The notes under the pieces are model-generated. The model was not told the DNA's origin, ran no database searches, and saw only the letters and a list, made by a program, of their open reading frames with translations. Below are positions 1 through 12,000 of a stretch of DNA of 64,000 nt, piece by piece. Made by a program: the position numbers and the translations under genes. Location of the stretch: NCBI GenBank assembly GCA_025345505.1, contig JANVCC010000011.1:11693749-11757748 (forward strand), read 5' to 3'. Each line of letters starts with the position of its first letter. The stretch's first letter is position 1. The DNA is from Todiramphus chloris collaris (lineage: Eukaryota; Chordata; Aves; Coraciiformes; Alcedinidae).

Positions 1-3000
1 TAATAATAAACACGGTCCTACAAATTAAACTTATGTCTATGTTCATATATATGTTCATATATATGTATATGTGTACACATAATTCTGTGAGAGATATATG
101 GTGAAAAATTAACTTTGCATTAAAGAAATATTAAAGTTTGTAGTTAGAATTCAAAAGGAAACTACACAGTTATTCAGATCTGCAAACCAGAATTTTTTTT
201 TTTTTCAATTTATCTGAACTTCACCTAATGTACACATTGTTTCAGAATTTTACAAAAGATTATAGTTATGTGAAAAGATGTGAAATTCCAGTGGCTGGTT
301 TCTATAGGATCTTGAAAGGATCCTGCCAGCCTGATTATTCAGTTCCTGAAGTATTATACCAGCTCCTGCTGGTATAATTTAGGTGCTTATCTCTTTCTGT
401 TTTCTTTGAATAGTCCAGACACTTTGCTTCCTAACCCCTCACTCTTACACATCCTCTGGATGCATGCTTATAAGAGCTAGATAAAGAGCTGAGCTTCTGG
501 AGATTGAGGCTTGCTAGTTAGATAAATGTTGACCAAGTAAGTTTTGATAACTGATCCAAAGTCCAGATCAAGCCTATTTGTTTTCCACCTTGCAAACCTA
601 TAGAGTCTTTAAACTACTAGTATTGTTATGCAAAAATAAAATAAAATAAATATGCTAGACATAACAAAGGACCTTGAAAGGATGAATAGAAAGTTTCCTG
701 TATGTTTTGTGTATTTTTGATAGTGTTCAGGTGCTTTCCTGGAAATGGTATCACATCTATAACACTTCAAAGAGAAGCTGGGGAAATGCCTGTGGAGTCT
801 CTTTCCTCTGAAATCTTTGAAGGACTGAGAAATCTTTTCAAAAGAAGGAAATCTGATATTGGAAAAATAGATTTTGGGGACCAGATTCTGATCTTAGCTT
901 TATTATTGTGTATAGGTAGGTAGATATTCACAGAGGACATAAAGCACTTCTATAGTTACTCCACTATAACTAAGATCAGATTGTATGTAAACTTAGTTTC
1001 AAGCAGGCTATGGGTAACTTCAATGTCAATTTAAACACAAACGTTTTTTCTCTACTAAGACCAAATCTCCCTCCAGTCACCAACAGAGGAAAAAGCAGAT
1101 CTCATGACTGGCATAAAATTATAGAGTAACAATGTCAGTGTACACCAGACGATCAGGATTATTCATACCTTAAAGCTCTGTAATGCATTGTGTTCATTTT
1201 AAGTTAATTAAACTGAATAAAACCCCATTGAAAATATCAATTTATTCATAATGTTATTTACTAAAACTGGATATTGCTTAGTCATTCAAGCCATGTTGGA
1301 CTAACATGGAATTGTCAAAATATTCAGTGTCAGTGTAAACATGCTTGTATAACAGATACTGAACAATATCAGTGTGGTTGTGCAGATTTCTCTTAGCTTT
1401 AGCTAATGAATTTCATAAGAGACTGATGACCCATCTTGTGCTCTAGGGACAATTTTTTCAAATAAGTTCTAACATAAAATATCACAAATGGGAATACAGA
1501 GTTACCAGATGGTCTGATCAGGTTAAAATATGGAGGAAGGGGAGTACCTGCACAGCATATATAACTTGAGCCTTGAGTCATGGTCACTGGAGGGAAAAAG
1601 GGGGTCCATAGGATGACTCGGTATTCCTGTGTGGCAGTAGCTAGGTCTTACCCACATCTCTGAGACACTATCTGGAGACATCTGTTTCTCCCCATAGATG
1701 TAGCTAGGGGGAATAAAGGCTACTAAATGAGGAACCAAAGAAATAGTTTGTTTAGTCACTTTTGAAAATCTTACTTTCCACTTTACACCTGTAGGACTGA
1801 AGCTGAAATTTTATTTATTTTCATGTTTTTGTCACAAATAAGCAACCTAAACACAAATGAACTTGAGGCAGAGAAGTATTTTCACTTCAAAGACCAGATT
1901 GATTTACTTTTTGTGAAATCAAAAGCCAGTTCATTCATTTGTTTTTGGTCCTCCATGCCCAATAGAGATGATAAAGTGAGTGAGTGGCTGGTGGGTGCTT
2001 AGTTGCTGTCTGGGATTAATCAACAACACTGGTCCAAGCTGGACTTTCTTAAGTAAAGTTTGGTGTGAGGGTCTCCTCTTCATGAGAATGACATAAATCA
2101 GGAACTTCAGAATGGAAGTTGATATCCACATTCTATCTACAACACTTAGTGAAAAAGTTTTGAACGTTATGGCACTGAATGATGTGATTCTGTCTCTTTA
2201 GCTATTGTACTCCTGAATTCCCCTGTGATCAGATGATTCAGAGAAATGAGTATTATGAAGAACTTGGAAGACAGATAGAAATCCTTCTGAATGAATGTCC
2301 CATGTCTCTCTTTTATTGTTGTTATAATGTTGTTTATACAATTACATAAGAAAACATTAACAGGAATGGAGAGTGTATTTGTCTGGGACCATGTGGTTTA
2401 GTTTCATGTACTACTATTCAGTGTTTTTTCAAAGATGTCACTGGAAGGTGCTTTTTGGGAAAGTTCCCAGCTTGGAGCCTCTCAAAATCTGCTGATTCAA
2501 GGTGGAACAAAAGTCATTGGAATAGATAAATATGCTCTGAACTCTTGACTTTGGGGAAAAGATACTGGGAACAATGCTGTTTCTTCTTACCAGGAGTCTG
2601 TGTCTGGGGTAGCAACTCAAGCTTTTGAACAGAGAGCTTCAATCTATATAATATCCTAGAGAACTTCCTGAAGATGCAAAAAAGATGTTTTTTTCCCTAA
2701 TGTAAAAAATATCGTGGCTGTAAATGTCTTAAGAAGTATGGTTTGTTTGCGAGCAAAACATATAGAGCACAAGCCATCATACACAAAGTGCTTGTATTTG
2801 TCTGCCATTACCTAATTGCTGACATAATAGAAGTAACAGTTAAGTGCAATTTGGAGAGAGATGAACTGGCAGAAAGGTGTTTCACTTCATAAAGCCCCGG
2901 ATACTATGCTGCTTTTCAACTGAATGCTTTACATGCCATAGCAAAGTATATGAGAAGCAGGTCTGGTTCACCTTCAATTATTTTTCACATATTGCAAGAC

Positions 3001-6000
3001 CTTTGCCCGTCATTGGAAATAATTTAAGATTGTTTGTAACCACATAGGCATCAGTCTGGTTTCTTCTCATTAGATCAGATATCAAAGCAAAGCAAGTTGT
3101 GCCTGCCAGCATGAGAAAGCAGTCATGGATTACAGCATTTTTTATTCTGTCCTGAAAATACAAAAGGACTTGGTCCTCTGAACAAAGTAGAAAGCAAACA
3201 TCAGGCAGCAACATATTTTGTCAGTGAAATTCCAAGCAATGTACAAGCCAACAATTCATATTTAATTTTTTCAGGGAGCATACCTCACTTCCTGGACAAG
3301 ATTTCTGACTTGCTGTGCTGCTGATGCCTGATTTCCATGCAAACTGCAGTGTGTAAGCAGAGCTCAGTAACGTTTTTATCCACCTCCAAATACAGCTTTT
3401 CTGCCCACCACATTCAAGACTGCAGACCCGTTTTGCATGTGCCAGAATTTATGGATGATATTTTCCATTATTTCATCTGTCTGTTCCAGGATTGTTTCTC
3501 ATAACAATTCTGAATGAAAGGCAACTGTTAGATCTGCTGTTGTCAGTGGGGTTCTGCATAAGCACTCCTGATTACAATAGCTACAGAAGAAGATAGGGAA
3601 AAGTTGGACTAGATTCAGATAATTATCCAAGGAATATCATGTTAGGTTGCATAGTTATTTAAGAAGAGGTGTTTTCCAGACTATTTGCCCTTGTAAATAC
3701 TCTATTAGTCAGCAGATGGCATTCATTGTACATTAACTATTCCACCAATATTACCGCAAGTACTTTAAAACACAAAGCATATGGTTTCCTCAAAGAGACA
3801 TATTATTTCCTCATTTGGAGTTCAGTGTTAATTGTAAACTATTTAGTTCACAAGATAATCAAAAAAGGTAATTTTTCATCACCATTTGCTTTGAGTAACA
3901 GATTGAATAGAGTTTACCATTGTGCAAAATGTATGTAAGACCCATGGTGACAAAAGAGTTTGCAGGGTATACAAACTAATAGAAGGTCACACGTTGGCTT
4001 TTGGCAGAAAACTTGACAGCACTGCTGAAACATTTTGGATAAGACTAATTGAGAGATTCCAGCAAATTGCCAAAAGGGGAAAATATCTCTTTTCTCCCCT
4101 CATCATGAGCTTGGAAAGCCAAAAGCTCACTTAAAATGACTTTGAAATGTATTTTTTCATTTTCATTGCTAATTCAGGGCCAAATTGAAATGGTGATGGC
4201 ATACTCCAACCTCACAAAAGTGCTGATAATCTATACAGACTGCTCTTTCAGTATCTCTGGGGAGGAGCCTGGCCCTTCCACAAAACCCTGATGCACACAC
4301 TGTTCTTTGGCATGGCTTGCACCTATACACTTACCCATCTGTCTAGATGGCATTATGCCTGCTCATAAGGTGTCATATCAGTTTGAATAGGGTATAATTG
4401 CCAATTAAAGATTGCTTTGCAGCTAGAATGCAGAATGTGAAAATTGTCATTTTTCTTTACAAGGGGAATGTCCTAGTGGAAAATAAAGATAAAATGAAGG
4501 CCATGTTCTTCAGTCCTTGTGATCACAATTACTAATATTATTCAGAGACATGAAGAGCAAAATTTGCACCACAGAAAATTTGCAAAAGGCTCACTTGTTT
4601 TCACTGATGTACTGATTGTACATGCTTTAAACCCATTCATCAAATCTTGCACTCATGGAAGTGGTTAAGTAGGACAATGATTACCAGGAATGCATTCATT
4701 TAAAACAGGAAAAGATGTATTTCCCTCATCCTCCTTTTTTTTCTTCTAACTGTTGTTTCTATCCTTCCTTAGACAGAATTATAAGTGCACCTGCTTAACA
4801 GGATAAACTCAGATACTTTTTCATTTAACAGATCCCGCATGTACATCTGAAGTACAATAGGATTTAGTTATCACATGCTATAATCCACTATTAGGCAGCT
4901 CAGTGTAACAATGAGGAGACAAAGAACTGTCCTAAATGGTAGCATGCTATTAAACCTATGCCAGTAACCTATATCCACAGAGATGTCATTACCACATCTA
5001 GATGCCAAATACCCTGGGTGCTGGCATGATCCTCTTAGTATGCATGGGAGCCAGTTGGCTGTGTATCTGGGAGTCAAACTTGACAAGTTTGGATGGTACA
5101 CAGGTGGATACTTTACTTTGATAACATTTTTTTCTCAGTGTAAAAAGACCATGGTATCACATAGGAGAGCTCCTTCCTGCCCACCTTTCTCTACCTTAGT
5201 AATAGAGAAAACAGGTGAAAGGACTCATGCAAGCACAGAAGAGCACACGAGGATTGCTATATTAATGATTTTGTCACAGGGTAAACTTTTTCTCTGCTGA
5301 ACTTAATATTTGGCATCTTGACAAAAGTGTCACCAAATCACTTGTTTTTTAAGAAAGTGGTGGTTCCTTTAAGAGATAGCTTAGTTAATACCTCTGTTCT
5401 TGTTCTGTATTTCCAAAGGATTTTGACAATGTCCATAACAAGCTTTTAATTTGTAATTGCAGAAAATATTTCCCACACTGAGGGAAATAAAGACAAATTT
5501 CAATAGATGCATGTCTAAAAGGGGACTTCTTAACCTGTAGGAGCTCAGAGCTTTTACCATGACACGTGCTATTTTTCTGAACTGAAATGCAAAAAGTTTT
5601 AGCTGTGTATACATGAGATCTAGGATATATGTACTCATTGTACTGATGTATCCAGAGCTTCTCTCCAGGTGAGGAGATATGGAATATTTCAGGTCACTGA
5701 CTCTAAAGTATTTCAGACCTGTTCAGTGAGCCATGAAAACTCAGTCAGTGTGAACACCAGTTGTTGATGCCCCCTGTCATAAACAATAAATACAGTGGTG
5801 GTTACTGTGACCAGTCAAAAGATGCCATCCAAGCTAGGGGGAAGCATGTCCTCCAGGGATAATGCCACTGTGGGTTTATTTATGTAAGATTCCTTGTTCC
5901 AGTCTGAGCCTAAAGATCCAGACTAGTTCTTTTTCTTTACTGTCATTTTACATTTGAAATTATTACCTCTGTAAGTCAATTCCTCCCACACAGGACATAA

Positions 6001-8550
6001 GGTGAGATGTGTCTATGGTCTGTAATTCCTGGGTATAGGAAATGGAGCAAATAAAACAAGAAGCATCAATGACTGTCATTTGAGACAGGGAATTTTTGTC
6101 TTCCAAATCAGTTTTAGGCTCCGCAGGTTCCAAGAATGTAAGTTATGACAGAAAGAGAAAAGGGCCATCTGGTCCCATTTGTCTGCATGTTTGTGCTGTT
6201 CTGAATCCCAGCCCTTAGTTTTTTTTCTCCAAATTCCTTATTTTCCTTTCCTCCTACAGATCCTATTTGATATTTATCACAGACTGTAGAACCATTTGCT
6301 TTGATCATTTTCCTAAGTGATTTTGAAATTTTATGTATGACCTCAATGCCACATTTTCCTCCACTGTGTTCCACCTGTGTTTTGCTTTTTGTTCCTATGT
6401 TTTAATTAACATCCTTCAAGCTTTCAGCATATTACTGGTGCAAACTACCTCAACACATGTTATTGCTCAGTCTGTCCTAAGCTTTTGTAAGCTTCTGTGA
6501 CATGATCTTTCAGCATGATTTATTTTCTGCAGCTATAACTCAAAGGTCTGTGTTGAAACAGTGTATTTTATTTGGTTATATTCTTTTTTATTTCAGATGG
6601 CTGTTATTATATTACAGAGATCAGTACTATGACATATTCAGAAAGATCAGTGCTGAAATGGAAAGATGAATATTGCAGTATTACTAGATAACAATGTGTT
6701 TACCACTATGTGGCCACCACACCCCTCACATTCCTCTCATTAACTTGACACAAAATCCATTATTTCAGACTCTCCAGATGCAAGCTCAGCACTGTGATAG
6801 AAATATCTGAACCTTTGAACTTCTGAATTTCCGAAGCAGCCAGATTCCAAGAAGACATCCTTGAAGGCAATCAGACTGCAAACAGCTGAATGTTATGGGA
6901 ACTTCCCATTAATATTAATACAAGGTAAGGTGATGGTGATTCATATCATTTGAAATGAATGTTGCCAGTATGGGGTTTGAGTGCTATGTATGACAAATCT
7001 CACAGGGCTGAATTTTTGAGGTAAGGGTCTGCCTGTGGTAATGCTTTGTTTCTACCCCATCTTTGCAGGTTCTCATCCTAAAGGGTGACAGAACGATTGG
7101 GTTTTGGTGGAGAAGTCAAGTAGCAGGAGTGGCAGGGATGTGATTCCAGTGACTGGACTGGAAGACCAGCCAGCATTAGAAAAACATTCATAATTCAGGT
7201 TAGATGTAATTAACTTTTGGAATGCACATGGAAGTGTGATCATTTTTCTTACTTTTGCTAGTGTGGAGCAAAAGACTTTGGTGACATGTGGGCAAACACA
7301 CTTAGCCAAGAGATGAGAAAGGGGTAGAAGTTAGATAACGTCAGAAACAGTTCATATTTATCTGAACTGAGTTTTAAATGGGTAGCTTCCTTCTATATAT
7401 TTATGTTGACTAAAGTTTTGGAGAACAAGAAATTCATTAGAGAATTAATGAAACTGACTGACTTGGTAGGTAAGACAATATGTGGGAAGCCAGAATATCA
7501 AGATTCATTCCAGCTCCACCAGAAGCTGAGTGACACAGTGAATCCCTTTTCTCCTCTCAGCCTCAGTTTCCAATCTCTGGAAAGAAAACATGTCCCATCT
7601 TTTCTATTGCTGCCATCTCAGAGTTTTTAACTCCCTGATACATGAGTACCCTAGGAGTAGTCTCCTAATTGAAGGTGCTATTTAAGAGTTGCCAGGATTT
7701 TGTCCTACCTAAGGGAAGACATCTACAGCATTTGCTAATAAAATCCTCAAATGAATTGGTCTGATTTTAGATAGCTAATAACAGAGAGTGAGAGTCATGT
7801 CACATGTGTGTAAGGTAATTAACTGACTGCAGTGTACAAAAACTACCACAGGTGCTGTGCCCTGATGAGGTTTACGCAGCAGGGGTGAGCTGCCTGTTCC
7901 CTTAAGCTCTGGTATTTGTTTTGATGATTTGAAAGAGATTGTTCTGCATCAAATCAACTTTCTCTACAGAAAAGTATAATAAAGCTGGAAATCATTCCTC
8001 GTCGTAGACATTCAGGACAGAAAAAACAGAAAGCAAATTTGCTCTGATTTGATTTGGTTATATCTCCAGTAATAGTGCCTTTACATGTGAAATTTCTTTT
8101 TGTAAAAGCAAAACAATGCTGTAGAAATTATGGTTTTAGAAAGAGAGTGCAGGCAGTTTCACCCCTTGTTGGGGCAATGAAGATCTCTGCAGTCAACTCA
8201 CTGAAATTTTCCTGCAAGAAAATAACATCAACATTAGAATCATCTGCAACACCAACTTTTGAATCAAATACACTGATTTACTTCATAACAAAAAGAGTAA
8301 TCAGGGTGTAATTTGTTACTTAGAGACTTTTCCATATAGAGGGAGCTGAAGTTATTGCTTCAGTGAAAATTCACCATGACAATAATCCAATTACTGATGT
8401 CTGTGATCTGCTATAAAAGAAAAATGCTCTTGATGGCAGCAGAATTCTAATCATAGGCATGTAACCAATGTCAGCACTCCAATTAAGTGTTTTGTACCAC
8501 ATCCCACATGTGAGAAGCTGAACAAGCTTCTGCAGGCTAAGTCTCAGCTG
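1..8550. other. Unique AT-rich DNA, no gene seen
   Basis: I see no gene or recognisable transposon here. Open frames are under about 110 codons, overlap on opposite strands and show no family motif. The only structures noted are an AT-rich run of TATA/CATA repeats near 40-80 and a short perfect inverted repeat at 353-378. The stretch could be intronic or intergenic, and conserved non-coding elements cannot be judged from one sequence. Confidence 0.6.
353..378. repeat. Short perfect inverted repeat (11-bp arms)
   Basis: The arm attataccagc is followed by the 4-nt loop tcct and then the exact reverse complement gctggtataat. It would form a small hairpin in RNA or single-stranded DNA. No flanking feature gives it a role. 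Confidence 0.8.
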
Positions 8551-8553
8551 TGA

Positions 8554-8684
8554 GAGCTATTTGACTTTTTGTTTGGTTGGTTGGTTTTTGTTTTGATTTG
8601 GTTTTTTGGTTGTTGCTGAGTTTTTGTTGTTTTTTCCTTTTTTTTAGCTTTTTTTTTTTTGCTTGTTTGTTTGTTTGTTTTGAA
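8554..8684. repeat. T/G-rich low-complexity tract
   Basis: The run is built of TTTG, TTGG and long T blocks, with an imperfect (TTTG) array near its right end. On the opposite strand it reads as a Lys/Gln/Asn-rich open frame, which is a composition artefact. It resembles the tract at 11,028-11,190. Confidence 0.8.
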
Positions 8685-8699
8685 ATTTATTTTATTTAT

Positions 8700-11020
8700 T
8701 AAAAAACCCACTGAGAAATAAAAGGTAACTGAGATGGATGAAGTCACATTAAAATTCTTTTGCTTCAATGATGGTGAAGAGAATTTTATTGAAACTGATT
8801 TTTTTTGTTCGGTCATTTTGAACACTCTCTCATATAAGAATTTCTTCTAAACAACCTCAGTGAAATGAATTGAATGATTAATTAGCAAACTTTTTTTTTT
8901 TTTTGCTTAAGTGGGCAAAATAGAAGAAGAGTAAGCTTCATATAAGTTCTCTTGTGCAGGAAGATGTCTTCATTTATTTTTTTAAATGTTTTTTCCAACA
9001 TATTTCCATTTCTTTTTTTGTTGTGGAATCAAGAACTAACTCATACGAAGTTCATGTTGGTGATGTAGAAGATAATGTATAAATAAGTAAAGTCAGATAA
9101 AGACAATGAAGAAGTCAGATTCAGTATGAAACTAAAATTTTATTAACATTTTCAGAAGCTTTTATCAGAAAGAAAGAGTCAGTAAGAATAAAAATGTTAG
9201 CGCATGTTGGTTCATTTTAAAGCTGTCTCTGTGTAGAATGAAACTTTATGAATGAAACAGTAGGTGTTTAGGAGTAAACCTGAAGAGCCAAAAGTCAATG
9301 GCAATTTAAAATGAAATTTTATCAGAAACACTTAACTCACTTGTCATTCTCAAGTGTTCTGCAGTTTCTATTTTATTACTCTTTATAATACACAACTGTG
9401 ATGCTAGAAAATTCTCTTAGCTGTGCTCTACAAATAAGTAGTTGAAAACAAGCATTTGGAAGGTCTTGGTTTCATCAACTGGAGAAAAGCAATTAAAACT
9501 CAAGAATGGTCTTGAAGACGAAGAAAACTTATATTTCTCAAATAATATTTTTAGTAAACTGAAAAAGATCTTGGAGTAAATAACTAATAGATAACTATAA
9601 GCTGAAAAATTGAAATTGACTGGGACTGTTCAAGGTTGGATGTATCAAACACAATCTGCATCATTCTTTTTTGAGATGCACAGACATCATAATTGTCAGT
9701 CAAAATCAGTCTGCTTGAAGCAAAAGTATATGCATGGCCTGTGTACACATGGAATTGTTACTGGTAGTTTTGGGAAGTCTTGTACATGAAGAGAGAGCTA
9801 ACAGAATGATGATGGAAACCAGTAATGGAGTCGGAGAGCAGAGAGTTGGTACACGAGCATCCCCTTCACAGATATTGACATTCAAATTCAACTGAATGTC
9901 ATTTCCATTGATGGTTTCATGTTTTTTCAAATCTACCAAGTAACTATGGGCAAGAATTCTTGAGGTGTTCAATTTTAGAAGGGTTCAGGGCTAAGCTGGT
10001 TATAAATATGTTGTATATGGTTAAGAGTCCCATGGTAGCACTGTCCAACCCTAACCTCATCTCTGGTAGCCAATGAGAACAGCTACTGGCATTCCAAGTG
10101 TGCCCTAATCAATCAACACAGACTAGTGTTGTTCCTTTGGTAGTAGAGAGCTGTATGTTTTTCACTGAGAACTTCAGATCAACATTTATTATTTCCTTCT
10201 TCTGTGTTACAGAAAACAATCCCCTCCCCTCCTTGTTGTTGTTTTCTTTTTTTTTTTTTTTAATGTCAAAAATATATTGTAGTAAATTACCTCAGAACTG
10301 TCCAAAATTAAGTATATGATAGAAAATAAGCTTTCCTGAAAAGTCAGGAGAACACTGCACAAAGAAAGAAAAGACAATGTAACTCTTGTAGGTGCTTATG
10401 TATTAATTAGAAATTAACTATCTGAGCTACTGACCATGACAAGCTAACATTTAGATTATGGTCAGCTGTGTTGTCTTAGGTCTATATTGTGTCCCTCACT
10501 TAGACATTATTTATGATGAATTCAGTTCAGTTCCAAAGTCAAAATGAATTGAGCAGGGTTAAACAGCTACCTCTTGAAAAACTTGCTTATTTGAAATAAA
10601 GTACTTTGTGGAGAGATAAAATGCCACCTGGAGATTGCAGACAAGGGAATCTTGGATAGACCATAATTTCACCTCTGCTGCAGCTTCCCTGCATCATGAT
10701 GTCTCCAAGAATTCCAAGTTTCTGGTACAAATAATGGGTTATTGTGATATGCCTGTTCCTTGCTGCCATTTATATATCCATGCTGTCAAGCATGAAGGCA
10801 GCAATTATCTTTGTCAGAGGATAAGCAGTATGCATCTGCGCTGTGGTGGAGGACATAGTTCCTTCAGCCAGCACCACTCACTATTTCTATACCCTTACAG
10901 ATCTGTCCCTTCCTGAAGCAAATTTAGTTTAGTTTGTATACAGTTTTTCCAGAAACATCATGTCTGCTTTCCTGGGCAAACAGATTTTGTTTTCAGTTCT
11001 GTCTCTTGGCCAATCTTATT
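8700..11020. other. Unique AT-rich DNA, no gene seen
   Basis: I recognise no gene or transposon. Two poly-T runs, near 8,891-8,904 and 10,247-10,261, are the only notable simple sequence. The open frames here have no recognisable motif. Confidence 0.6.
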
Positions 11021-11027
11021 TCAAGTG

Positions 11028-11193
11028 GTTTGGGGTTGGGGTTTTTTGGGGTTTTTGATTGTTTGTTTGTTGGGGTTTTTAAATTTTTATTTTGTTTTAT
11101 TTTGTTTTGTGTGTGTGTGTGTTTGTTTATTTTGTTTTTGTTTTGTTTTGTGGTTTTGTTTTTGGTTTTGTTTTTTTGGTTTTCCCCCCCGCC
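11028..11193. repeat. T/G-rich low-complexity tract with G4 runs
   Basis: The left part holds four GGGG runs (11,032-11,035; 11,038-11,041; 11,048-11,051; 11,072-11,075) spaced by T-rich loops. The right part is TTTTG and TTTG repeats with a short (GT) run near 11,109-11,122, ending in a C7 block. The first three G runs are close enough to take part in a G-quadruplex; the fourth needs a 20-nt loop. Plus-strand frames here are Phe/Val/Cys-rich and not credible proteins. Confidence 0.75.
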
Positions 11194-11423
11194 AAACCTG
11201 ACATATGCAGTTATTTAACTTCCCCACATAACATGATTTCCTTTCATACTGAAGCAAGAATAAAAATGACTACGTAGATAGTCTCTTCTGTCCCATGTCT
11301 GTGCATGAATATTCAAAACAGATTAACAATCTCTTCTTACACCCACCTCACACAGTGTTTTCCTTGTCTGAACTTTTGGTGTCATCAAAATATGCTGTAC
11401 CTCTTTCTTCTCATTATTTATTG

Positions 11424-11428
11424 ATATC
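11424..11428. repeat. Target-site duplication, left copy (ATATC)
   Basis: An exact copy of ATATC lies at 11,996-12,000. The pair flanks the TG...CA termini of the LTR between them and marks the original insertion site. Confidence 0.85.
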
Positions 11429-11548
11429 TGCGGTGGTTTGACCTTGGCTGGATGACCACCAAGTCACTCTATCACTCCCTCCCACCTCCTTGCACCTGGA
11501 CGAGGAGGAAGGAAATAAGATGAAACTTGTAGATTAAAACAAAGACAG

Positions 11549-11554
11549 TTTAAT
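11549..11554 (-). terminator. LTR poly(A) signal (ATTAAA)
   Basis: ATTAAA on the minus strand lies about 170 bp downstream of the LTR TATA box and about 120 bp before the LTR 3' end, where an LTR polyadenylation signal is expected. Confidence 0.55.
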
Positions 11555-11720
11555 AGAAAGCAAAGCAAGGCTGAGTGCACAGAAGCAAAAGAAAACAAAG
11601 ATTAATTCTCTACTTCCCATCAGCAGGCAATGTCTGGTCCTTTTCTGGGAAGCAGGGCTCCAAACATGTATCAGTTTCTCCGGAGGATAAGCAGATGCTC
11701 TCCCCTCCTCCTTTTCCTAG

Positions 11721-11728
11721 TTTTTATA
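11721..11728 (-). promoter_or_regulatory. LTR TATA box
   Basis: TATAAAAA on the minus strand inside the solo LTR, upstream of the ATTAAA signal in LTR orientation. It marks the U3 core promoter. Present activity is unknown. Confidence 0.6.
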
Positions 11729-11995
11729 CTCCAGCTGACATCCTATGGCATGGAATATCCCTTTGGTCAATTTGGCTCAGCTGTCCCAGTTGTGTCCCCT
11801 CCCAAAATCTTGCCCACCCCATCCCACTGCAGCAGGAATGTTGGAAAACCATTAGTTTTGTGAGAGCCCTGCCCAGCAGTGGCCACAACCTGGGTGTGTG
11901 ATCAGCACCTTTCCAGGTCTCAGTGCAAAGCACAGCACTTTGGGGAAAGCACTACTATGGGGAAAATTAACTCCAGCTCATTCAGATCCAATACA

Positions 11996-12000
11996 ATATC
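11996..12000. repeat. Target-site duplication, right copy (ATATC)
   Basis: This is the partner of 11,424-11,428. Identity of the two copies suggests the flanks have not been rearranged since insertion. Confidence 0.85.

Larger units (their letters stand above)
11429..11995 (-). mobile_element. Solo LTR of an avian endogenous retrovirus (ERVL-like)
   Basis: The 567-bp segment begins TG and ends CA in minus orientation (plus strand tgcggtgg ... caataca). It is bracketed by an exact 5-bp direct repeat, ATATC, at 11,424-11,428 and 11,996-12,000, so both boundaries are well fixed. Read on the minus strand it has a TATA box (TATAAAAA, 11,728-11,721) and, further on, a poly(A) signal ATTAAA (11,554-11,549), the U3-R-U5 order of an LTR. 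The internal block around 11,745-11,800 (catggaatatccctttggtc) resembles a widespread avian LTR family I know from many bird genomes. A 5-bp duplication is usual for ERVL-type integrases. No gag, pol or env sequence lies next to it, so it is a solo LTR left by recombination between the two LTRs of a provirus. Exact family name is not assignable here. Confidence 0.87.

Noticed and set aside
8544-8825. Lys/Gln-rich 93-codon minus-strand frame
   Set aside because: It is the complement of the T/G low-complexity tract.
11575-11901. 108-codon plus-strand frame
   Set aside because: It lies inside the minus-strand solo LTR and has no protein similarity I recognise.
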